Part shown: piece by piece, positions 18,628-28,100 of the stretch
Numbering within the stretch: position 1 is the first letter of the stretch
Layout: each line of letters starts with the position of its first letter
Assembly (NCBI GenBank): GCA_937959115.1
Contig: CALGAW010000060.1
Location: 1 to 64,000, forward strand
Source of the DNA: an uncultured Saprospiraceae bacterium
Lineage (GTDB): Bacteria > Bacteroidota > Bacteroidia > Chitinophagales > Saprospiraceae
Reading direction: 5' to 3'
DNA: 64,000 nt
The notes under the pieces: model-generated
The model's database searches: none
Told to the model about the DNA's origin: nothing
Seen by the model: the letters and a program-made list of their open reading frames with translations, nothing else
Made by a program: the position numbers and the translations under genes

Positions 18628-19020
18628 ATGAAATTATTATTAATTACTTTTTTTGTTTGTGTATTTCTTAATGCATCCGCTCAAGAAATCACTTCTTTTC
18701 AAGATGAAATTCCCGTCGATGAAACCAACATCCTTGCGATATCAATGGATTCAACAAATGTGATTATTAAATATTGGGAGGCAGATTATATTCTAGTTAA
18801 TACGGATCTTGCCTATCAGGAAGAAATGAGAGGAAACGTTTTTGAGACACCGCCCGTCCTGAAGTTTGGAGTAGAAAGTGTAAGAGAAGAAACTGGCAAA
18901 ATCTTGGTTAGAGAAAAAGAAACTAGTAATTTAGATACGATTGGCCAACTTCATACACTGTATCTCCCTCATCGTATTGAATCCGTGGAATGGGTCATCA
19001 ATATTCCTTCAAGCTTGTAA
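18628..19020 (+). CDS. Small secreted protein of unknown function
   Basis: 130 residues with a signal peptide (MKLLLITFFVCVFLNASAQ). The mature part is acidic and beta-rich (NVIIKYWEADYILVNTDLAYQ..., RIESVEWVINIPSSL). It resembles the beginning of bacterial DUF4097-type adhesin-like proteins, which continue after such an INIP segment, so it could be a shortened member; this is a guess. It begins 53 bp after the hydrolase, on the same strand, and may be transcribed with it. Confidence 0.65.
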   Translation: MKLLLITFFVCVFLNASAQEITSFQDEIPVDETNILAISMDSTNVIIKYWEADYILVNTDLAYQEEMRGNVFETPPVLKFGVESVREETGKILVREKETSNLDTIGQLHTLYLPHRIESVEWVINIPSSL

Positions 19021-19583
19021 TAAAATTTATAAGATGCTCCCTTACGTTATCTGTTCAATAAGCTTATTTTACTTAGAATAGGAAACTGTGCTCCATCAGC
19101 AACTGACTCATATAGTGTATGGGTGTTCAGTTAGATGTTCGATAGTGATTCTTTCTCTGCATAGTGACAATTCTAAGCTTGTCTTTACAATTAGAAATTC
19201 TAAGATTCTTTAGAAGTAAACTTAAAATTAAACTTGGAAGGTTCGTATGGAAATATGTTTTCTATCCTGAGATTAGTTATATACATTTGTCTATCTTTAG
19301 CCGAAAATAGCAATAGAAATTAGCCTGCGATCTCAAGGTTTTGATATTCAGTTACTTGTAATTTTTTATTTTAAAAACGCGCCAAGCATCGGGTGGAAAA
19401 ATATGCTAAGCGTCTTTTTGATTGTCTTACTTTGGGTGTTTTATTTTGAATTCGAAAGTCAATTGTGACATACAGAAACCTAGCACTTAAGACAAGATTA
19501 ATTATCTAAAAAATTACTACCATTTTATTAGTTTGATTTAACACGAACAATAATTAACAAAACACTTCTTAAACTTCTCCATT
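19021..19583. other. Intergenic region before the giant SprB-repeat gene
   Basis: 563 bp without a supportable frame. An imperfect hairpin with A-rich 5' and T-rich 3' flanks (AAAAACGCGCCAAGCA at 19373 pairing with TGCTAAGCGTCTTTTT ending at 19419) looks like a terminator, but it lies about 350 bp past the nearest stop codon. TACATTTG at 19282-19289 fits a Bacteroidota -7 box without a matching -33 element. Confidence 0.35.
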
Positions 19584-22500
19584 ATGAAAAAAATTATTGC
19601 CCTTATTCTCATTATTTGGGTTTCCATTTCTATGTTGGAAGCTCAATGTTTGAATAACCCATCTTTAACACAAGGCACAATTACACCGACGCCGCTTGCG
19701 CCTGGAGGTACAGGAACACTTTCGTTGTTTTTTGAGGAAACAATGAATAATTATACGGATGATGAAAACAGTCCGATTTCTATCACATTATGTTTATTGA
19801 ACAATACTGCTCCTAACGGAACTGGTGATCTTGGAGGTACCTATTCAAGTTTCTTTACTTGGGCCTTTGATCCAGGAATCAATTGTTTTTTCGGGATCCA
19901 AAATCAAGATATTTTATTAAATCAAGGTGGAACAATAACCGTAAATTTTACTGTTACAAATCCCATTGCATGTCCTACCAATCAAATTGGTTTTACTTCA
20001 AACCTTCAGCCCGCTCCATGTATGAACGGGAATAACGATACAAATGATGATTCCCAATCGTTTTATACTTGTGTAGCCTCGTGTTTGCTTACCGCAACGA
20101 CCACGGAGACCTCTCCGATTTCCTGTAATGGGGATTCAGATGGCGAAGCAACAACCGTAGGAAGTTCTGGGACAACACCTTATCAGTATACGTGGGATGC
20201 TGCCACTGGAAACCAAACCACTGCCACCGCTACAGGCTTAGGAGTAGGGACTTACTTGGTAACCGTTTCAGATTCAGAAGGTTGTTCTGTTGTTGACTCT
20301 ATTACATTAACAGAACCCGATTTACTAATGGTTGCTGCAGTAATTGATAAACCGATTGGCTGTAGTGGTTCAAATGATGGGGTGGTTTCAGCTGCTCCTT
20401 CAGGAGGGAATAGCCCTTATTTTTATACTTGGGATAACGGTGGAATCACTAGTGCCATCTCTAACCTAGGCCCTGGTACGTACATTGTAACTGTAGTTGA
20501 TAACAGTGGCTGTACTGCAACTGCAGAAGCTACACTATCTGACCCAATAGATCTTGCAGTTGATGTGGAATTAGTAGAAGAAATAAGCTGTAATGGAGAA
20601 AGTGATGGTAGTGCAATCGTTAATGTGACGGGCGGAACCATGCCTTATACGTACAACTGGGATAATGGAGAAACAACTCAAACAGCTAGCGGACTTGACG
20701 GCGGTTTGCAAATGGTTACAGTGACTGATGCTGGAGGTTGTAGTGGCACAGGAAGTATTCTTATGGGAGAACCAATGGCTGTAACTGTCGCTGCAACACT
20801 TCTGAATGACCCTGATTGTGCAGGCAGTGCTAATGGATCTGCTGAAGCAGCTGGTTCAGGAGGAACAGCACCTTACACTTATGAATGGGATAATGGAGAA
20901 TCAACCGCAATCGCAACAATGCTTAACGCCGGAATGCATATTGTAACAGTTACTGATGCAAATACTTGCATGGCAACCGCAAGTGTTACTTTAACTGACC
21001 CCGGAACATTCACTGTCACAGTACCTTCAGGTGTTTTAATTTGTAATGGAGCCTCTGATGGCACGGTAACAGCAACTCCAGTTGGTGGAGATGCACCCTA
21101 TGATTATTCATGGAGTAACGGTGGTACAACCGATACTGCAACAGGACTTTCTGCTGGAACATACGAGGTGACTGTAACGGATTCAAATGGATGTTTTGCA
21201 ACAGGTTCAACTCAGATATTTGAACAATCACCAATAAATATTATAGACTTAAGTATCACAAACACTTCTTGTGGCTCTTGTGTTGGTGCGGTAGATATCC
21301 TAGTTTCAGGTAGCGTGCCTCCATATTCATACTTATGGTCTGATGGTGCAACAACGGAGGATAGAATGAATTTATGTGCTGGAGTAAATTCAGTTACAAT
21401 AACAGATTCTGAAGGATGCACGGCAACAAGAAGCTATACGATTGATGATGACAATGATTTTGCTATAGATTCTGTAACGATAGATGAAATGCCATCCTGT
21501 GCTGGTAATTGTGATGCTGCGGCAACAGTAAGCACTACTGCAGGACAAGCACCGTTCTCCTATACTTGGAACAATGGCTCAGTTACAGCTACCGCTTCCG
21601 GTCTTTGTGCTGGAACTTATATGGTGACTGTCATTGACAATAATGGATGTTTGGATGTAGGCACCGTTACCATTATGGATCCAATAGCGATCCTAGTAAC
21701 AACCGTTGTGGATGAACCGTTGACTTGTAGTACTCCAACTTCTGGAGTCGCCACTGCTACTGCTACAAATGGAGTATCACCTTATTCTTATCAATGGAGT
21801 AATGGATCGATGACTGCAACAAATACAGGACTAAGTGCAGGGATGTACACTGTCACCGCTACAGATGCTGATGGTTGTTCGGCAACTGGTACTGTTACTG
21901 TGGTAAGCCCAGTGACTCCAGAACTATCTGTTGTCTTAGAAAATGATGTGACTTGTGCTGGTGGAAGTGATGGATCAGCTACGGCGAGTGGAACTGGTGG
22001 AACACCGCCTTATACATATGAATGGGACAATGGTGAAACAAGTGCTACTGCAACAATGCTAACCGCAGGCGCACACGTTGTTACCTTAACAGATGCAGGT
22101 GGATGTACGAAAACGGGAAGCATGACAATTGCAGAAGCAGACGCGATTTTAGTTTCGGTAAATGTGGTGAATGAGCCCTCGTGTCCTGGCAATAGTGATG
22201 GCTCTGCAGAGGCAATCGGTATGATGGGAACAGCTCCGTATACTTACGTTTGGGATAATGGTGAAACTAGTTCAACTGCTACAATGCTTGCTGCTGGGGC
22301 CCATATCGTGACAGCCACTGATGCAAACGGTTGCACTGGGACAGGGACAGTAACGCTTGTAGATCCTTTACCGTTTACGGTTACGTTGCCTGGTGGAATT
22401 TTGATCTGTAGCGGTGCTTCTGATGGAATGGCGACTGCTACTCCAGTAGGTGGCTCCTCACCATTTATGTATGATTGGAGCAATGGAGATACAGTGGATA

Positions 22501-24551
22501 CAGCGACAGGGCTTTCTGTTGGTACTTACACTGTTACGGTGACTGACTTAGGCGGATGTACAGCTACGGCAAGTACTCAAGTATTTGAACAATCTCCGAT
22601 TAATGTTATTGTTCTTAGTAGTACAAATACCGTTTGTGGTGCTTGTATTGGAACAGCAGACTTATTAGTTTCAGGTAGTGTCCCGCCCTATTCTTACCTA
22701 TGGTCAGATGGAGGAACTACAGAAGATCGAACAAATTTATGTGCTGGAATAAACACCATTACAATTACTGATTCTCAAGGTTGTATAGCAACTGCTTCTG
22801 TCGACATTCAAGACGACAATAGCTTTGGAATTGATACGATAACGATTGATCAAGAGCCGACTTGTGTTGGTTCTTGTGATGGAATTGCAACAGTTGTCCT
22901 TACATCAGGTACTCCTCCTTTCTCCTATCAATGGGATGCTGGAGCGAGTAGCCAAACGACTCCTACGGCAACTGGTCTATGTGCGGGTACTTATTTTGTA
23001 ACAGCAACGGACGGCTCAGAATGTAGAGATGTGAGTATGGTCACGATTACGGATCCAGCACCAATTCAGGTATCAGTAATGTTGGATATTGATGTGAGCT
23101 GTAGTAGCTCGACAACTGGTCAGGTAACTGCTTCTGCCTCTGTAGGAACAGCTCCTTACATGTATCAATGGGATGCTTCAGCAAACAATCAAATGACTGC
23201 GACTGCAACTGGATTAGGTATTGGTGTTTACGATGTCTCCGTAACAGATGCCAACGGGTGTACCGCAACTGGAACAATCACAATTGGCGGTAACGGTCCA
23301 GACATTTGTGTTTTGATTGATGGTGATCCCAATCACCCATTAGCAACTGAAGATTGTGATAACGGTGGAGTGCCTAACTATGAGGAATGTGTTCTAGGAA
23401 ATGATCCGTACGATCCGACAGATGATTATGGCTGTCCTTCTTATCCATGTGCTGCGGCGGAAGCAGGTGAAATCGTGATCTGCGATGTATTGCTTCTAGA
23501 TCCGACCAACACTTTAGCTACGTTGGATTGTGATGGTGGAGGTGTATCAAATCTAGATGAATGTAATGGAGGTGGAGATCCTTTGAATCCTGATGATGAT
23601 TGTACAGTAGCCGCTAACATTGGGTTGGACATTTGTGCTATTTTATCGGATGATCCTACTAATGCTTTAGGTCAATTAGACTGTGATGGCGGTGGTGTGA
23701 TTAATGCGATTGAGTGTGCAAGTGGTGAAAATCCGTTGTTTGCTGATGATGATTGTATAGCAGCACTAGACGAATCACTTTATATCTGTGGACTATTGTC
23801 GGAGAATGGGGTGTTAGATCCTACTGCAGCTATCGCTCTTGCAGATTGTGATGGTGGTGGGATTGACAATTATACTGAATGTATAAATGGTGGTAATCCT
23901 TCTGATCCTATTGACGATTGTCAAGTAATTCTTGAAGCAGGGCTCAACATTTGCCAATTGGCTTCTGATCCAAATAGTCCAATTGCGATGAGTGATTGTG
24001 ATGGAGATGGTGTAGCGAATGCCACGGAATGTTCGGATGGCACAGATCCTGCTGATCCTTGTAGTTATGAGGATGGAAGTATCACCTTGCCAATTACGGC
24101 AGATCAGACGAACTGCCCAGACACATCACCGGATTTGTCACCAGTTGCGACTGTTGTTCCTAGTAATATTCAAGGGATATCAGCCCTTGCCTTTGTGGTG
24201 AATGTAAATGAGGTGAATGGTTTCCCAACGACTGGTGCAGCAATGATTGTACGGGTGCCATCTGATCCGCGATTTACGTTTACCTATGATCCTAATGCAA
24301 CTGCAATTGGTGGTGCTCCTGTGGACAACAGTGATTGGACTTATTTAGGTAATAATGGGATTGTTCACCAATTCCTAAATGCTGATGTACTTCCAGCTAA
24401 TGGTATAAGTTCCTTTGGATGGAATGGCTTGTATGATCCTCAGGCAACTGATGGACAGACGACGATTACGGCTACGATTGTTCCAACCAGTGGAGGGGAG
24501 ACTAACTTCCTGAATAACACCGATTCGGAGCGATTGGTTTACTTTAAGTAA
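19584..24551 (+). CDS. Giant SprB-repeat surface protein with DxDGGG repeats
   Basis: 1655 residues with a signal peptide (ends SMLEAQC). After a ~145-residue N-terminal domain there are 14 SprB-type repeats of about 65-80 residues (about 167-1235), each with C.G..DG.A.......PY.Y.W.NG......LGTY.VTVTD..GC.A. Next come five ~50-residue cysteine- and aspartate-rich repeats (about 1238-1499; DCDGGGV.N..EC..G..P..P.DDC), probably calcium-binding. The last ~140 residues match the C terminus of the protein at 1375-5529 rather than a known T9SS sorting domain. SprB repeats are typical of gliding adhesins and large surface filaments. The protein should be exported; how it is anchored is an open question. 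No catalytic motif is seen. Confidence 0.92.
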   Translation: MKKIIALILIIWVSISMLEAQCLNNPSLTQGTITPTPLAPGGTGTLSLFFEETMNNYTDDENSPISITLCLLNNTAPNGTGDLGGTYSSFFTWAFDPGINCFFGIQNQDILLNQGGTITVNFTVTNPIACPTNQIGFTSNLQPAPCMNGNNDTNDDSQSFYTCVASCLLTATTTETSPISCNGDSDGEATTVGSSGTTPYQYTWDAATGNQTTATATGLGVGTYLVTVSDSEGCSVVDSITLTEPDLLMVAAVIDKPIGCSGSNDGVVSAAPSGGNSPYFYTWDNGGITSAISNLGPGTYIVTVVDNSGCTATAEATLSDPIDLAVDVELVEEISCNGESDGSAIVNVTGGTMPYTYNWDNGETTQTASGLDGGLQMVTVTDAGGCSGTGSILMGEPMAVTVAATLLNDPDCAGSANGSAEAAGSGGTAPYTYEWDNGESTAIATMLNAGMHIVTVTDANTCMATASVTLTDPGTFTVTVPSGVLICNGASDGTVTATPVGGDAPYDYSWSNGGTTDTATGLSAGTYEVTVTDSNGCFATGSTQIFEQSPINIIDLSITNTSCGSCVGAVDILVSGSVPPYSYLWSDGATTEDRMNLCAGVNSVTITDSEGCTATRSYTIDDDNDFAIDSVTIDEMPSCAGNCDAAATVSTTAGQAPFSYTWNNGSVTATASGLCAGTYMVTVIDNNGCLDVGTVTIMDPIAILVTTVVDEPLTCSTPTSGVATATATNGVSPYSYQWSNGSMTATNTGLSAGMYTVTATDADGCSATGTVTVVSPVTPELSVVLENDVTCAGGSDGSATASGTGGTPPYTYEWDNGETSATATMLTAGAHVVTLTDAGGCTKTGSMTIAEADAILVSVNVVNEPSCPGNSDGSAEAIGMMGTAPYTYVWDNGETSSTATMLAAGAHIVTATDANGCTGTGTVTLVDPLPFTVTLPGGILICSGASDGMATATPVGGSSPFMYDWSNGDTVDTATGLSVGTYTVTVTDLGGCTATASTQVFEQSPINVIVLSSTNTVCGACIGTADLLVSGSVPPYSYLWSDGGTTEDRTNLCAGINTITITDSQGCIATASVDIQDDNSFGIDTITIDQEPTCVGSCDGIATVVLTSGTPPFSYQWDAGASSQTTPTATGLCAGTYFVTATDGSECRDVSMVTITDPAPIQVSVMLDIDVSCSSSTTGQVTASASVGTAPYMYQWDASANNQMTATATGLGIGVYDVSVTDANGCTATGTITIGGNGPDICVLIDGDPNHPLATEDCDNGGVPNYEECVLGNDPYDPTDDYGCPSYPCAAAEAGEIVICDVLLLDPTNTLATLDCDGGGVSNLDECNGGGDPLNPDDDCTVAANIGLDICAILSDDPTNALGQLDCDGGGVINAIECASGENPLFADDDCIAALDESLYICGLLSENGVLDPTAAIALADCDGGGIDNYTECINGGNPSDPIDDCQVILEAGLNICQLASDPNSPIAMSDCDGDGVANATECSDGTDPADPCSYEDGSITLPITADQTNCPDTSPDLSPVATVVPSNIQGISALAFVVNVNEVNGFPTTGAAMIVRVPSDPRFTFTYDPNATAIGGAPVDNSDWTYLGNNGIVHQFLNADVLPANGISSFGWNGLYDPQATDGQTTITATIVPTSGGETNFLNNTDSERLVYFK
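20776..21690 (+). repeat. Four-SprB block, first copy of an internal duplication
   Basis: Encodes SprB repeats 4-7 of the giant protein. The same four-repeat order recurs at about 22141-23060 (repeats 10-13), with unit-specific signatures kept in register: TAPYTY.WDNGE, then L.IC.GASDG.ATATPVGG, then the identical 10-residue LVSGSVPPYS and LWSDG, then DDN.F.ID..TID. The specific pairing across the block shows that a four-unit segment was copied as one piece. Confidence 0.85.
22141..23060 (+). repeat. Four-SprB block, second copy
   Basis: Second copy of the block described for 20776-21690. Repeat 13 has a WDAGASSQTT.TATGL insertion of a few residues that its partner, repeat 7, lacks, while neighbouring units remain collinear. 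Confidence 0.85.
23300..24080 (+). repeat. Five DCDGGG-type calcium-binding-like repeats
   Basis: Five in-frame units of about 50 codons with the pattern ICxLLxxDPxxxLAxxDCDGGGVxNxxECxxGxxPxxPxDDC. Each has two or three cysteines and clustered Asp residues in an EF-hand-like or thrombospondin 3-like spacing. Confidence 0.8.
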
Positions 24552-24618
24552 CGTTTATAATGTGGTACCACTTATTATTTTACCGTTACTAAATAGAATA
24601 GAAAATTTTAGTTTTTGG

Positions 24619-24650
24619 AACCGCGTTACTAAAGTGACGCGGTTTTTTTT
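24619..24650 (+). terminator. Terminator of the giant SprB gene
   Basis: Stem AACCGCGTTAC / GTGACGCGGTT (11 bp with one G-T pair), 4-nt loop, then eight T. It starts 68 bp after the stop codon. Confidence 0.88.
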
Positions 24651-24753
24651 ATAAATAATGTTCAAGTTGTTTACCACATCAAAGAAATAGGTATACCTGT
24701 ATAGAACAACACCTTTTACGTTCGATATTATAAACCCTTTAATTAAAATTAAA

Positions 24754-26325
24754 ATGAGACAATTCATTCTATTCCTAGCAATAACATTTGCTATTTTGAC
24801 TAGTATTTCAGCACAAAAAGTAAAAACCCAAAATGTTCCAATTACAAGTATGCATTTGCCTTCAAATCCGTTGGAAGGTGATTTTAAGACCTACAGTGTT
24901 CGAGTTGTAGATGAAGATTTAAACTTAACAAAATATGGATTTTCGAGTACTACAGTTCAAGCGATGTTTGACAAGTTTGCCAAATATGAACTGATTCCTG
25001 TTAACCAAGATTTTACAATAAAAGTGACCTTTTTTGGAGAAAATTTAGTGAGTAGAAAAGATGAGCGTTACGAGACAACAGAAGGATCTGGAGATAAAGC
25101 AAAAAAAGTGATGCGATACAAATCTACGTTAACCGTTCGGGTACCGATTAGCTATCAAATTGTGGATGCTGCGGGCAACTTAATGAGAGATGGGCAGATC
25201 AGAAAATACGATAAAGTTGCACAGATTTATAAAAATGGATATAGGACGAATGCTGCTTTGTTGCAATACATGTCGAATAACCAAGACGAGCTTATTGTGA
25301 AGACTGTAACAGGTATAATAAAAGACGAAATCAAGACGTTTGTGGAGCGGTTGAAATGGGAAATTGATTCCTACGAATACAACAGAAGCGTCCAAATTCA
25401 CACCATTAAAAAAGCTGAAAAATACGGAATGGAGGACTTTGATAAATATGCTGAATTAGCGAAGTCTACCTTGGAGAAGAAAGCCTTTGATCAATCTCAT
25501 CTGGTAACCATAGCACCTGCAATCGAATTTTGGAAAAAGAATTTGGAAGATTATAGCCCAAAAGAAAAAAGTGAAAAAGAAGCTTTTTATGCAAGTGCTT
25601 CAAATTTGGGTAATCTGTTCCTACTCGACAACAAAATTAGTGAGGCTAGAAGCATGATGGAAAAAATGAAGGAAACAGAATCGCACAAGCAAGGAATCTA
25701 CAATTTTAAACTGGCGATTCAACAGGAAGAAATTGCATTAGAAAAAAATAAGCAAATTAAACAAACGTTCTTAAATTTCAATCAAGCTCAAGCTGAAGGA
25801 CGCCTTGTAAAAATAAGCAATGAGAACAATGTCGGTGGCAAAAGTGGTTGGGTAGAAACTGATGACTATAAAGCACAAGGAAAGATCGAAATAGTCATGA
25901 AGAAAGTGAATGGAGACGTCATGAAAGGGGAATCTGTTAGTCACGTCGTGTTGACTCAAAACGATGGACCAACCTTGAGAATTAAGCCAGGAAAAATTAA
26001 AATGATGGAAATTGAAGGAACCAAAGTTCAGCTCATATCGCTACTTCCTGGTGATTTTGTTGCTTTGGAAATTGTGGTTTCTAACCAGCGAGCAGTTTTT
26101 TACAGAGATTATGATTCAGTTGATGGGGATGAAACATACATGGTTGTTGATGGTCAAACTGGTAAGATGCTCATATCGAAATTGGTACTTAATATTAACA
26201 AAGCGATTGCTAAAAAGTTTGGCACTTGCGAAACAGTGCTGAAGAAGGCTGAAGCTAGCAACTACTCTAAGACGGTGCCTAGTCTAGAGGAATTAGTAAA
26301 CGATCTAGGGACCTGTAAGAATTAA
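24754..26325 (+). CDS. Secreted protein of unknown function, 523 residues
   Basis: A signal peptide (MRQFILFLAITFAILTSISAQ) is followed by a mixed alpha/beta region. I do not recognise a family. Visible features: a conserved-looking MHLPSNPLEGDFKTYSVRV segment near the mature N terminus, a central tyrosine/lysine-rich stretch (RSVQIHTIKKAEKYG), a helical region around 240-350 that resembles TPR-like pairs (KEAFYASASNLGNLFLL, SEARSMMEKMKETESHKQGIYNFKLAI), and a beta-rich C-terminal third. It is likely periplasmic or outer-membrane-associated. It has its own terminator on both sides and appears monocistronic. Confidence 0.8.
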   Translation: MRQFILFLAITFAILTSISAQKVKTQNVPITSMHLPSNPLEGDFKTYSVRVVDEDLNLTKYGFSSTTVQAMFDKFAKYELIPVNQDFTIKVTFFGENLVSRKDERYETTEGSGDKAKKVMRYKSTLTVRVPISYQIVDAAGNLMRDGQIRKYDKVAQIYKNGYRTNAALLQYMSNNQDELIVKTVTGIIKDEIKTFVERLKWEIDSYEYNRSVQIHTIKKAEKYGMEDFDKYAELAKSTLEKKAFDQSHLVTIAPAIEFWKKNLEDYSPKEKSEKEAFYASASNLGNLFLLDNKISEARSMMEKMKETESHKQGIYNFKLAIQQEEIALEKNKQIKQTFLNFNQAQAEGRLVKISNENNVGGKSGWVETDDYKAQGKIEIVMKKVNGDVMKGESVSHVVLTQNDGPTLRIKPGKIKMMEIEGTKVQLISLLPGDFVALEIVVSNQRAVFYRDYDSVDGDETYMVVDGQTGKMLISKLVLNINKAIAKKFGTCETVLKKAEASNYSKTVPSLEELVNDLGTCKN

Positions 26326-26424
26326 TTGAAATATGATTAAGTCTGGTCATTTAACTTACATTGCTTGAGGTTGAAAAGACTGGTATTATACTGTATAAAT
26401 ACGTGCAAGCTGAGTACAAAAAAC

Positions 26425-26457
26425 AAACCGCATCACTAAGGAAGTAATGCGGTTTTT
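26425..26457 (+). terminator. Terminator of the 523-residue secreted protein gene
   Basis: Stem AAACCGCAT / ATGCGGTTT with additional pairing ACT/AGT and a short loop, followed by TTT. About 100 bp past the stop codon. Confidence 0.8.
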
Positions 26458-26542
26458 ATCTGTTTTGCTATAGGGACAAAACAGACCTCATGTTATTTAC
26501 ACAAACTAACAATTTTAGCCTTTTTGCCATGGATTGAGTAGG

Positions 26543-26576
26543 CTGTTAAATCTCCGAGATCGGAGAGATTTAACAG
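26543..26576. repeat. Long perfect inverted repeat (hairpin/cruciform)
   Basis: CTGTTAAATCTC (26543-26554) is exactly complementary to GAGATTTAACAG (26565-26576). Alternative pairing extends the inner stem as TCTCCGA/TCGGAGA with a 2-nt loop and a 2-nt bulge, giving 15 pairs. No T-tract follows, so it is not an ordinary terminator. It lies in a gene-free region. Confidence 0.75.
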
Positions 26577-26974
26577 CAGTATTCATTTCGTTAAAATGTT
26601 GGTTTTTCATACCTCTACTCGTTTAATAATTGGATTAAGCGTACTTCACCATAGCTGGTTTCATTTGGTTTATTGGGTTTAAACACTGACTATAATACAT
26701 AGCAGTATTTGTGAGAAAAAGTCTTGGGATAGACCAATGTTGAAAGGGTGTTTTTCCGAATCATCTGAAAATAGGTTGATTGTAAAACCTATGAATAGAC
26801 GATGATTAGTAGAAAGGTAAACTGACTTGAATGATTGTTATGATTCAAATATATGTGCAATCTCTTAGTATTCCAACTATTTTTTGAAATTTCGATGTAA
26901 TTTAGGTAAACACCTTACGGGTTATTATTATATGGATTATTAATAATTAATTATTGAGCTTATTGTTTAATCGT

Positions 26975-27172
26975 CTACTCGGGGATAATCTCCTTCACGC
27001 GGCCTACTTCTCCAGAGGTCAATTTTACTTTGATTCCGTGCGTGTGCTTTGGCGATTTGGTAAGGATTCGGCTAACGATACCTTCTGTTAGTTCTCCTGA
27101 CCGTTGGTGTTTTTTGAGTACAATATTAACAAGTTGTCCTTCTTTAATATTTTCGCGTTTAGTACCGTCCAT
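26975..27172 (-). CDS. ywbE: YwbE family protein
   Basis: 65 residues, full length for the family (DUF2196). It matches the B. subtilis YwbE pattern as I recall it: DG.KR..I..G..V.IVLK..QR.G.LT.GIV..ILT.S..H.HGIKV.L..G.VGRV. The family is small, cytosolic and of unknown function, with a beta-barrel-like KOW/SH3-type sequence feel. It is divergent from ruvC, 134 bp between starts. Confidence 0.9.
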   Translation of the reverse strand: MDGTKRENIKEGQLVNIVLKKHQRSGELTEGIVSRILTKSPKHTHGIKVKLTSGEVGRVKEIIPE

Positions 27173-27306
27173 TGATTTAATCTTTTTACAAATGTAGGCA
27201 AATTAACTGATTGCCAACGTTCCTTATAGGGACAGTATTTGTATTGAATATTAAGCCAATCTTGCAACTCCCACAACTCTTGGCTATCTTGCTGAAAACA
27301 AATTCA

Positions 27307-27867
27307 TTGAAAACATACAAAGCAAAACGGTATATCGGTATTGATCCTGGCACGAATGCATTGGGCTATGCTGTGATCGAGGTAGTGAATAGTCAGATCC
27401 GTGTGATCACCTTAGGGACCTTGCACATGAAGCGAGAATTTTCTGCGAGTGAGAAGCTGAAAGTGATCTTTGAATCTGTTCAACAATTAATCAAAAAGTA
27501 TAAGCCAGAAGAAATGGCGATCGAGGCACCGTTTTACGGAAAGAATGTACAATCGATGCTGAAATTAGGTCGCGCTCAAGGAGTCGCTATTGCTGCGGGG
27601 ATGACGAGCAACCTAACAGTGGAAGAGTATGCTCCCAAAAAGATTAAACTAGCCGTCACAGGCAACGGTAATGCCTCTAAGGAACAGGTGGCTGCAATGC
27701 TTGAAACGTTGACCCACTCCAAGCTCGATAAGGCGTCGCTGGATGCTACTGATGCATTAGGGTGTGTAGTTTGCCATTATTTCCAAGCCTCCAATGTGCT
27801 GAAAGGAATAAAGAAGCATGGTGGGTGGGATAGTTTTATCAAAGATAATCCAGATCGGGTAGGGTAG
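27307..27867 (+). CDS. ruvC: Holliday junction endonuclease RuvC
   Basis: 186 residues. The catalytic acidic residues are all in place: Asp in YIGIDPGTNALGYAV (about 13), Glu in MAIEAPFYGKN, and the Asp pair in LDATDALGCVVCHYF. It resolves Holliday junctions together with RuvAB. I chose TTG at 27307, which gives the ~170-190-residue length typical of the family; the frame remains open back to a TTG at 27211, but those 32 extra residues are hydrophobic and precede the normal start. No ATG is available. Confidence 0.93.
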   Translation: MKTYKAKRYIGIDPGTNALGYAVIEVVNSQIRVITLGTLHMKREFSASEKLKVIFESVQQLIKKYKPEEMAIEAPFYGKNVQSMLKLGRAQGVAIAAGMTSNLTVEEYAPKKIKLAVTGNGNASKEQVAAMLETLTHSKLDKASLDATDALGCVVCHYFQASNVLKGIKKHGGWDSFIKDNPDRVG

Positions 27868-28100
27868 TTGTTACCTAGAAGGAAGTCGATCTACGTTTCT
27901 CTAAACAAGGTTGAGATTGCGAAAAAAAGAAATATAATCGTATTTAATCAGTTGAAAGTCATGGTGTTGAGTTTTTTTGATGTTTAAAGATTGTGAATGT
28001 TCGGATGAACTGATTTGTTTAATTCTAATAATCTCCTTAATTTCTTGGAAGAAATTATTTAGTATTATTATACTTTTACCTTAAAAAATAAGCTGGAAAA

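Larger units (their letters stand above)
26326..26974. other. Long intergenic region, no gene seen
   Basis: 649 bp between the unknown secreted gene and ywbE. It holds the terminator at 26425-26457 and a strong inverted repeat at 26543-26576. I see no coding frame or tRNA in the remaining ~400 bp. Confidence 0.5.

Noticed and set aside
20423-22483. Minus-strand frames in the SprB gene (60-79 codons, T/V/P-rich)
   Set aside because: Mirror images of the repeat codons; they repeat with the SprB period.
19584-24551. Regular ~200-bp periodicity that might suggest a CRISPR or DNA satellite
   Set aside because: The period corresponds to protein domains of 65-80 codons; DNA copies are not identical and there are no short palindromic direct repeats with spacers.
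27211-27306. Longer RuvC beginning at TTG 27211
   Set aside because: The extra 32 residues are hydrophobic and not part of the RuvC family, whose catalytic aspartate lies within the first dozen or so residues.
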